Below the pieces are notes generated by a model, which searched no databases, was not told the DNA's origin, and saw nothing but the letters and a program-made list of their open reading frames with translations. A program made the translations under genes and the position numbers. DNA of 64,000 nt from Tethya wilhelma (taxonomy: Eukaryota; Porifera; Demospongiae; Tethyida; Tethyidae). The DNA is taken from the NCBI GenBank assembly GCA_964030475.1, contig CAXIPT010000001.1, positions 22,226,776 to 22,290,775 of the forward strand. Reading direction: 5' to 3'. This document shows, piece by piece, positions 58,301 through 64,000 of the stretch (positions within the stretch are counted from its first letter, which is position 1; each line of letters starts with the position of its first letter).

Positions 58301-61300
58301 GATAAAACTAGGGCAGTCAGTGAGATGATAGACCACATTGAAACCAATTCCATACTGACCAATGCTCTCTGCATCTGATCGTTTGCTTCCAAGTCCAAGC
58401 TCTTGAATTCCTTTAAGGTCTTTCTCACTGAATGTGCTGTCATTCCATACAAGAAGAGCTGGCCCTTGCAACTTTTTCCATTCCTTTGAGAGAACACTCT
58501 CTGTGCCATGAGTTCTTTTATCTAAAATGATGTACATCTTTGTTGCTTTAGCATCATCAGCATTTTGTAGAAGTTCTTTCAAGACAGTAATGTCAAAAGG
58601 ATAATCTCGAATGATGTTACTAATTCTCCTCGTGAGTTCTTCTCTTTGTCCAAAAGGAACTCCACTAAAATATGTTGCTGCTGATGATACATACTTTTCA
58701 AGAAATTTGCTTATAACTGGCTTAACATTAAGTTTCTCAGCAAGTTCTCTTGAAATAAATCCATTGACATATGTGTGAGTAGTATCTTTTGGAGCCCAAG
58801 GAGCATCATTGTAGGCAAGTTCAATGGACCAATGTAAGACAAAATTTTCATCTGGTAGCATGATCTTGAAGTTATTAAATTGATCAGTGTTGACTTTATC
58901 AAGTATAGGTATAAGTTCTTTTAGGAGCATTTGGCATTGTTCATTGACTGGGTTATCACCAAAATCATTTTTCATTTGAAGTAATCCCTCATGGACATCT
59001 TCTATACTAAACTCATCTTTGATTTTCAAGAATGCTGAGAGTTTCTTACGATATTCTAAGCTGGTTGGCAGTGAAAACAAGTATGGACCTTTCAACTTCC
59101 AGTTCCTTGCTAAATTTGTAGTGGCCAAAAATACTTCTCCGTTCCATATGCATGGAAAAGTGAAGAGATTATGCAAGCTAGATGGAGCAGAAAGTGTAAC
59201 TTTGTTTTCTTCTGTATGTACCACTATGATTTTATCCAGGAAAGAATATGCTTGTCTACATAGCTGATCACACCATTCATTCAATTCTTTTGACATTTGT
59301 TTTCCATGATAAGTATCAACAAGCAGTTTCAAATGACTGATTACCTCTTCACAGGTGGGTGAAGCTCTGATATGCAGCAGCTTTAGTGTTTCCGGGCTAA
59401 TCTGACCACACCCACCTTCTTCGGGAGAATATTCACAAATAAACTTGACTTGAGAGCCACAAATGATTCTGTTGTTTGTATATTTTCCACTAACTACCAA
59501 TTTTCGACCGCTTGAAAGGTGGATTCCTTCTCCTTTCCATGGTAGATGATAGTCAGCTGGTTTAGTTAATACTGGTAAGAACTCGATTAATTCAATGGTA
59601 ATTCCGATGCTTGCTGGGCAGTTTTCCTTGGGTCTATGATTTTCCAGAGTGTGTATGAGTAGCTTTACTCTTTGCAAAGCCTTTGTTTGATTATTCACAT
59701 AAAGGTTTGGTACGGTTTGAGCTCGTTCTATGAGATATTTCCAGGGAAGTTCTTCATGTATCATCTCAAGATTGCCTAAGGCTGAACAAACAAGATCCCT
59801 TTGAAAAAATTCTTGTATAGGAAAGTATGATTCATTCTTATCAAAGAGCTCTGCAAAGGGAGCAAATGGTGAAATAACATCTTTACACTTTCTGAGAATA
59901 GTACCATCTGGTGTGCATGGAATACAAGCATGTGAATTGAGATATCCTTCAAAGCTGTAACACCGACTTGTCCCATCATCATATTCTGCTTCATACACTT
60001 CTAGCATGTGAATGATGAATAGGTTTCTGCTTTGCTTAATTTCACTTAACTTTTTCAAATTCTTGAAAAACAACTCAATGAACTTTTCCTCTGTAATTGT
60101 ATACTCAGATAGTGGCATGTGAATTTTGAATGCTTCTGGAAGCTCTACTATTGGTTGTTTTAAATGTGAAGCAATCTTCACAACACACTCCACAGGCCCT
60201 TGGGACTCACTGCTTGATACCGAGTGCCTTAGTATTCCCTGTTGCAAAAATTTACATTCATTTAGGGTTAACCATTTCTTTGAATTTTTTGAGTAAAACA
60301 AACATTTGGATGATATAGAAATCATTCTGTAGAGCTCTGTAATCATTTTGTTCCATGGATTGTGTTGCAAAAGGTTAGTTGTTATAGGCCACAATGAATA
60401 GAACACATATTCATGTAACAACCTTTGGTGACACATGTTTTGTAGCTCACAGAGTAAGTCAATGTAGGCTTTGGGTATGACTGTTTTCATAAGACACACA
60501 TTCCATTGAACTTCAGTGTCTGTTTTGGAAGTAGCATCGTCAGCAGTCCATATTCCTCTTCTGTTATTTATGACAGCAAAGTTACTACTGACATGTACTG
60601 GGAGACCAGTCTTCTGGGACAAAGGCAAGTAACAAAACACCTCTCCTTCCTGGTTAACAATGGACGAATAGTTACTAGAAGTTGGAGCAGGTAACCATTG
60701 CAATTGACAAGCTATTGAGGCTGATGCAGTTTTTTGTTTAATCACATATGATGCATGAGCTATCAACCAGTGCTCTTTACTAGCTAGTGAATGGTGAAAT
60801 TTGTCACTGTACATGATATTGCATCTCAACTTTTCAGTATTTGCAGTTTGAGGTATTGGTTGACTGATGGTTTCTTTGGTTATTGTCAAAAGCACGGTTG
60901 GTGATCGTTTTCCGGTAGCAATACTTTGAAAGGTAATACGCTTTATATGTTGTAGGAAAAGCAACAGCTTGGAACCACAAGTCTGGATATCCTTTATCAA
61001 TTGTTTCACTGTAGCCTCTGTGTAGAGTGTACTACTAAGCTCACTTGCACATGATCGAAAAGGAAATCTGAAAAGTGTTCCTTGATATGATTTCCCTGGT
61101 TGAAATCCAAACAACCCGTGGTAAGGTAGTAGTTGGTTTGATTGTGCTATAAATTTGGATGTAAATTTCACTGTTTTGCCGGGTTGAGAAGAGTTTTTGA
61201 CTTCTTTTCGTAAAGCTACCAGTGTGGGATCAAATATGCACAGTCTGTCTTTACTGACAAAAGAAGGTACATCAGTGATGTGGTACACGGAACAGAACCC

Positions 61301-62803
61301 AATGCCAAATTTACCAATCTTTAGCTGTTTATCTCTTTTTGTTGCTCCAGCTAGCTTGGTGATATTTTTGAAATCTTCTTCAGTAAATGTCTTGTTGTTG
61401 TGAACTATTAATGCTGGTCCGTGTGACTCCAGCATACCTGGAAAGAACAAGCTCTTTGGTGGTGCTGTGTGAGTACGAGCATCATAGCAAATGTTGAGTT
61501 CAGTTGCCTCAGCATCATCGGCATTTTGAAGCAATTCTTTGACTATGGTAAGACCATCTTTGTAGTCTCTCAGAATGTTCTGTAATCTGGTTGTAAGAGG
61601 TTCATGTTGACCTGTATCTTCGAATGTGTCTTCGGAAATATCCAAATATTCACTCAGTGGAGTTAGACCCAAACACTCAGCCAGATTTTTAGAAACACGA
61701 CTATCAACAAATGTGTATGTATGATCTGAGCCACTAGACATGAGAAACTCTTTGAGGAAATCATTGTCTGTGTAAACAACATCCTTACTTTCTCTCAGTT
61801 GTGGCCACTCTAACTTTGATTGAATTGGAACATAGAGGGGTTCATTGTATGACAGTGAGACTTGTCTTGTCCCATTGTTAGTAATCCAGTTCAGTATGCT
61901 CAACACAATATCCCAAGCATTACTCACACTCACTGTAGGGGAAGAACTGTTTCTGATGTTTTCTAAAACTGATAAGATTTGTGATTGAGTCATACATTTT
62001 TTTACTCCGAATTTTGCAAAAAGTGTAGCATATTCTGTCAGACTTTCAGGTAGTACAAAAAGGTAAGGCTCCAAGTTATGTTGAAATGTAGGATTAAAAT
62101 TGAACGCAACCATTTTTGGACTTACAAAGCTGTTGTGCCTTTTAAAGTAAATCCATTTCTTAATGTTGCTTAATGTTATGATGTCATGATTACTCAAAAT
62201 ACTGTTCAAAAAAGAATAGATGTTGACTACAAGCTGGTTTAAATGATCTGCTGACAGCATATCTTTATGTTTAATTATTTGTTTAAAATGGGATAAAACA
62301 TGTATTGTTAATTGATGTTTCTCAAAAAGCTCAACAACTGTTTGAGATTCAATAGAAACAACAAACATTTGAGATCCAACAAGACAGGAGATAGTTTCAA
62401 CATCATTGGGACCCACAACTACCACTTCACTGCTCAGTGAAATGAAGTGGCTATCATAACCTCTTCCTCGCCATGGGAGACAAGAAGGGTAGCTAGTAGG
62501 GGGGTTGGCCAGTACTTGAAGCCAAGATGATGTCTTAGCAAGATGATTTATAGCTGTTTGGAAAGTTAACTGTTGGAATCCAGAGATAATGCAGTATGAA
62601 GAATATTGGTGTTGTGATTCTACAGTTCCCATGTGGCAAAGAACTGCTTTCGACCTAGACATCTTTAGCTGGTCAACTTGTTTTGGCACTGAACTTGTTG
62701 GTGTACTAATTTCACTAACAATACTGACAATCTCTTGTGGAGTAACTGTAGTACGCAATCCACACTGTCTGAGTACTTGTAAATACTTTTGTTTGTTAAA
62801 TGG
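52361..62803 (-). CDS. Sacsin-like protein (gene E), C-terminal three quarters with J and HEPN domains
   Basis: A single open exon starts abruptly at the transposon end (62803, in frame as PFNKQKYLQVLRQCG) with no start codon of its own, and continues to the stop at 52361. SRR2 begins near 61610 (KELLQNADDAEAT, FGIGFCSVYH) and SRR3 near 58650 (KELLQNADDAKAT, YGIGFNVVYH). Long sacsin-specific regions follow, then a J-domain (KWHPDKNLDN, near 53100) and a HEPN domain (from about 52790, GHVCFMAHQVAEKALKG). This is the expected C-terminal architecture, and it would complete gene D exactly, since D ends one codon region before E begins. As assembled it is a 5'-truncated copy unless transcribed from the transposon. 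Some tracts (58230-58590, 60500-60640) are unusually similar to gene A at the DNA level. Confidence 0.9.
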   Translation of the reverse strand, partial: PFNKQKYLQVLRQCGLRTTVTPQEIVSIVSEISTPTSSVPKQVDQLKMSRSKAVLCHMGTVESQHQYSSYCIISGFQQLTFQTAINHLAKTSSWLQVLANPPTSYPSCLPWRGRGYDSHFISLSSEVVVVGPNDVETISCLVGSQMFVVSIESQTVVELFEKHQLTIHVLSHFKQIIKHKDMLSADHLNQLVVNIYSFLNSILSNHDIITLSNIKKWIYFKRHNSFVSPKMVAFNFNPTFQHNLEPYLFVLPESLTEYATLFAKFGVKKCMTQSQILSVLENIRNSSSPTVSVSNAWDIVLSILNWITNNGTRQVSLSYNEPLYVPIQSKLEWPQLRESKDVVYTDNDFLKEFLMSSGSDHTYTFVDSRVSKNLAECLGLTPLSEYLDISEDTFEDTGQHEPLTTRLQNILRDYKDGLTIVKELLQNADDAEATELNICYDARTHTAPPKSLFFPGMLESHGPALIVHNNKTFTEEDFKNITKLAGATKRDKQLKIGKFGIGFCSVYHITDVPSFVSKDRLCIFDPTLVALRKEVKNSSQPGKTVKFTSKFIAQSNQLLPYHGLFGFQPGKSYQGTLFRFPFRSCASELSSTLYTEATVKQLIKDIQTCGSKLLLFLQHIKRITFQSIATGKRSPTVLLTITKETISQPIPQTANTEKLRCNIMYSDKFHHSLASKEHWLIAHASYVIKQKTASASIACQLQWLPAPTSSNYSSIVNQEGEVFCYLPLSQKTGLPVHVSSNFAVINNRRGIWTADDATSKTDTEVQWNVCLMKTVIPKAYIDLLCELQNMCHQRLLHEYVFYSLWPITTNLLQHNPWNKMITELYRMISISSKCLFYSKNSKKWLTLNECKFLQQGILRHSVSSSESQGPVECVVKIASHLKQPIVELPEAFKIHMPLSEYTITEEKFIELFFKNLKKLSEIKQSRNLFIIHMLEVYEAEYDDGTSRCYSFEGYLNSHACIPCTPDGTILRKCKDVISPFAPFAELFDKNESYFPIQEFFQRDLVCSALGNLEMIHEELPWKYLIERAQTVPNLYVNNQTKALQRVKLLIHTLENHRPKENCPASIGITIELIEFLPVLTKPADYHLPWKGEGIHLSSGRKLVVSGKYTNNRIICGSQVKFICEYSPEEGGCGQISPETLKLLHIRASPTCEEVISHLKLLVDTYHGKQMSKELNEWCDQLCRQAYSFLDKIIVVHTEENKVTLSAPSSLHNLFTFPCIWNGEVFLATTNLARNWKLKGPYLFSLPTSLEYRKKLSAFLKIKDEFSIEDVHEGLLQMKNDFGDNPVNEQCQMLLKELIPILDKVNTDQFNNFKIMLPDENFVLHWSIELAYNDAPWAPKDTTHTYVNGFISRELAEKLNVKPVISKFLEKYVSSAATYFSGVPFGQREELTRRISNIIRDYPFDITVLKELLQNADDAKATKMYIILDKRTHGTESVLSKEWKKLQGPALLVWNDSTFSEKDLKGIQELGLGSKRSDAESIGQYGIGFNVVYHLTDCPSFITGGETLCIMDPHCRYVPGANPMDPGRRYDDLKQGLWETFSDIKSAYLQCNLENCPPELSRGSLFRFPLRHTDELIQISKIVDNSQRQLLTAEKMNHLLRLWAAKMKDAMLFLNYVTELKFCTIEKSSQVITTQNHFCTNVNSADQKKRMELQKYISAFKNKTGNRSHVIMYPLTMSDITKSGTTEQKVDEEKWLIQQGVGDIENYQQLWKYVDKVKPRHGIAAPIVTSNDNYRFESHQSRSEGSFSQSEEIQPPTLKSSQPVLHIIRSDSQRQNVKHVHTTKSISQASANSKTEMTASKISQPSFSPKKWLNGQVFCFLPLPIQSGLPVHINGNFILNSTRRNLWRATNPDETDERSEWNNALFVAIASSYAKFLVDCQTFYVDTHHLFVSIKNYYKLFPDISTSTLQKPWFQLAETMYKVLYKNNSPCLAVIYHQANQPSQVQWCRPISTSPLHKVFIWTTRSLLLRDHDNSVIRPILRKIGMKISSAPYRMKISFDSIIDQDKPKLLETTPASVYEFYKQASSQHYPVACVIAETPFESVSNFVEFTKYILYHDVETDVYKFPSDPYGIPLLLTNDGILRCFKKNEKVLVSNFCQLFAVNSDKFLHSKLTGIGYSLEYFVNSSLSNETNEGLEFICEILTTFLPPELEGICIIEYYLNYLTKGELRSLWKCLTNDSFFNHYLSCILKRWTLLLTVDGRLISTQSQLLPVVPSSQEDPNFFICKLLNEMKMPFLDKSVVEGHQNSCPQLNEQKLILKNISFLNNDHNLSRVLTRSSIKDLVRYLSAIDFRHDYKSKQHVKSLPLFENIEGKFASIQGKYAFVWPNNVCKSGYQKWLNDTDAVFVVQHGDWTKLGSAEQLDIESITPEELYVQFIFPKFNFMSQTERYDHLRHIRDYLLDRANSEARVKTARVKTADEELKKKKKIAQDFLAELKSLCCIGGDDEDLKPASCYYSHQVKIFSAFHDTFSFLPKYFTENEYESSEWMDFFIKIGLHKSPTTDEYLQLCNNVANGQTSNPLEASTILVNYLFSYKASELKWHSNHTFLKAVSRIPYVYSKQLLNLTWLKPAATPTKMISINGEIIGLTRFCDVTTDSGDNAILLWTVKPVIQSPYTKTLGQLEIQRLLQALNVCVLPCVDDVIENMKHFCEESQFTSQTLFYNYPEGLKCPINATDLMKIVKTHFSFFEDYFSENDLDFELLQDIPCIPVYSSPAHINTRQVVLVKPQCVLKCDVQWSHPFLHALPESLYSVAEQLLSKLGVKSKIELHHLQLVLKLAFEHAEEQQIDINTKRCIQFTLKELYDILWRLAGHNNPKSQQMSKSNIQNALDPLFLPSEGGTLVKSTQLVYRDKPSFRGKLDLSGSEHLLLVHLPVEEYKFYESDFCQLLPKCIRPVALSEICEQTLDTSCKAVDNNHSAEVADQLKLALSIPILVTATMSVVKHYHDGDCSNLEPQMATLVSNVDITVVNNLQTMIIHKEHGVVIGNKTVKYFLSENKVNGCTLYLDTSISNISKEYAIKELAGALITLMKQTLPDIEPQAIYKIQKHVAYFLKAESSDDIMEVLQRAKIPIAGAIIDNPVWKLGRKIPECWHHRLDQDLDNIFYPMEYVGYNINGEIILAQIVHAVLPQGESLDTISQFEMKYKIFINQNDDEEGINVSVIDLYKFLRGLTKPSLTQECSNAVQTYDGARDTSTPTNNPAKVRACKEQIDCVLKEIWRLPKEERMRAVRRLYLKWHPDKNLDNAQFAEEIFKYLVTQIERLEAASSDNPLPRERWQQQFGQWNYTAGQHKFFHQQEHERYRGSRSGEESSYYGQQHFRAQNSERSYTNSPFDSFQFQPKKDTLEGKRWIRQATVDFRVLTILHDQIQPSDFELAGHVCFMAHQVAEKALKGAMYMENGLDERGLKDHNLTRHAYALQTVRKLDPPELVTHVSPLENYYLDPRYPNKCPAGKAPAEMFGVFEANNANEHAQQVLKVVQTLYE

Positions 62804-63128
62804 TATGAAGTGTTATTAGTGCCAAAATTATGCGATTATACTATGAACAATATGAACATGGTTTGCATGATTCACAAGGCGGTCTTGATCATATCATGAA
62901 GGTGCTACTGCCTTTATGAAGGCGGTCTTGCTCTGCATGAAGGCGCTACTGCCTTTATGAAGGCGGTCCTGCTCTGCATGAAGGCGCAAGCATCTTTGAT
63001 GAAGGCGGTCTTGCTTTAGATGAAGGCGCTACTGCCTTTATGAAGGCGCAAGCATCTTTATGAAGGCGGTCTTGCTTTAGATGAAGGCGCTGCTGCCTTT
63101 ATGAAGGCGGTCTTGCTCTGCATGAAGG
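62804..63128. repeat. Transposon terminal inverted repeat, left end, with minisatellite
   Basis: The outer end TATGAAGTGTTATTAGTGCC starts at 62804 and matches the reverse complement of 45437-45527; the minisatellite (units with GAAGGCGGTCTTGCT and GAAGGCGCTACTGCC) spans about 62876-63128. The 6 bp before it, AAATGG (62798-62803), match ATATGG (45528-45533) beyond the other end with one mismatch, as a target duplication would. Confidence 0.9.
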
Positions 63129-63223
63129 TGTGCTTTGCCGGTTAGGGGAAGGGTTGACCTTTGAACCTAGTCTCTAGGTAAGGGGTCATCAAAGCGAAAA
63201 ATTGGCTAGCAAATATTTACAGC

Positions 63224-63924
63224 ATGGAGTCTGATTCTCAAGTAGCTATATCTACTGTATGTGGAGCTGTTGTCAGAGCAGTAGAAAAGTTCGAGGAAGA
63301 TCGTTCACCAACCTCACTGGACACCCTTACATTCGTTTGCAGTCAGCTGTACAGACTTTTGCTTGTGTACTGTGAGGATGATCTTCTTGTTGAACAAGTG
63401 GGAATGTGCCACAGTCTACTTGTTGATATAGAACAGCATATGGAAGAACCAGATAATGTGGGATACACAGCGAGTTTCATGCAAGAGTGTGATGATTTAC
63501 AGAGGCCTAGAGGACGGCCAAAGTTTGATATCCCCAAAGAACAGCTTGAACATCTCCTACAGTTACATTTCAGTTGCCCAAAGATTGCCTCTATACTTGG
63601 TGTGTCTCTACGTACAGTAAGGAGAAGAATGACCCAATATGGCTTGTCAGTGTCTGATCTCTACTCAGATATCAGTGACTCTGAGCTAGATAGATTAGTG
63701 GATGACATTCACAATCTCTTCCCTAATTGTGGTTTTCGAATGATGGATGGTCACCTTCGCCAGCGAGGAATAAGAGTAATTCATGCCAGAATCAGGAGAT
63801 CCATGCACAGGATTGATCCAGAAGGTGTGGCTCTTCGATGGAGAGATACAATACACCGCAGGAAGTACAGTGTTTCAGGTCCTCTGTCCTTATGGCACAT
63901 TGACGGAAATCATAAAATGATTCG
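63224..63924 (+). CDS. Integrase-core transposase-like protein, first exon
   Basis: It starts at ATG 63224, about 95 bp inside the minisatellite. After an acidic helical N-terminus comes a helix-turn-helix (CPKIASILGVSLRTVRRRMT), an HTH_21-like region (HLRQRGIRVIHARIRRSMHR) and the start of the integrase core (SLWHIDGNHKMIR), where the Asp of HIDGN is the likely first acidic catalytic residue. Donor GTAAGT follows at 63925, so the remaining catalytic residues are outside the window. The protein would cut and paste the element in the nucleus. This integrase-core family is widespread in fish, cnidarian and sponge genomes. Confidence 0.8.
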
Positions 63925-64000
63925 GTAAGTTTAGATCAGTTTGTGGTGTTTGTGTATTTGCATGTGTCATGAATATGTGTGTGTTGTGTACTTGTGTGTA

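Larger units (their letters stand above)
62804..64000. mobile_element. Large DNA transposon, left part (terminal repeat + integrase-like gene)
   Basis: This is the terminal repeat followed by an integrase-core gene reading inward; it leaves the window at 64000. Its partner end (42464-45527) carries a HECT gene reading inward from the other terminal repeat. Together they imply a transposon with two convergent genes. A 6-bp target duplication and an IS3-like integrase fold suggest the IS3EU group of eukaryotic DNA transposons; that assignment is from memory of the group and unverified. Confidence 0.65.

Overview
This window is metazoan, not bacterial: genes have GT-AG introns, the DNA is AT-rich, and microsatellites, MITE-like palindromes and LTR elements are common. 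The gene families (expanded sacsin-like proteins, a GABA-B-type receptor, death-fold proteins, a 2A-like leader, beta-helix repeat membrane proteins) fit a demosponge such as Amphimedon queenslandica. That species call is inference from gene content, not a database match.

The dominant theme is a cluster of sacsin-like genes: giant HSP90-type ATPase repeat (SRR) proteins that end in a J-domain and a HEPN domain. Five pieces are present: a C-terminal fragment (2-922, +); gene A (1609-15928, -), nearly complete but with one in-frame TAG and its 3' end cut at an N; gene C (36566-41701, +), cut at two single-N joins; gene D (45528-50867, -), the N-terminal third, which by matching splice phase is fused to an upstream CARD exon; and gene E (52361-62803, -), the C-terminal three quarters with J and HEPN. 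The three 5' exons of A, C and D share the same boundaries and phases.

Genes D and E both end at the same sacsin codon, where long near-identical terminal inverted repeats (unique end plus minisatellite) begin. Inside the repeats are a HECT-domain gene (42464-45047, -) and an integrase-core transposase-like gene (63224 to beyond 63924, +). I read these as the two ends of a large eukaryotic DNA transposon that inserted into a sacsin gene with a 6-bp target duplication. The arrangement in the window is permuted, which needs either a tandem duplication or a misassembly.

Between gene A and gene C lie a GABA-B-like receptor start (16880-17683), a 916-bp assembly gap, a two-exon gene with a 2A-like leader and a death domain (19835-20675), a decayed Ty3/gypsy-type LTR retrotransposon (21706-28957) interrupted by about 2.9 kb of other repeats, an orphan coiled-coil terminal exon (29386-29613), and a large beta-helix/multi-pass membrane protein gene (30382-34634, -) with one homopolymer frameshift. 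MITE-like inverted repeats occur at 16753, 19265, 21484, 26297 and 35212.

Several gene breaks coincide exactly with single Ns (1608, 28019, 38566, 41702), so they are probably scaffold joins rather than biology. The coherent biological picture is an accessory, immune-like island: chaperone-type ATPase proteins, CARD and death-fold adaptors and cell-surface receptors, repeatedly duplicated and invaded by mobile elements.
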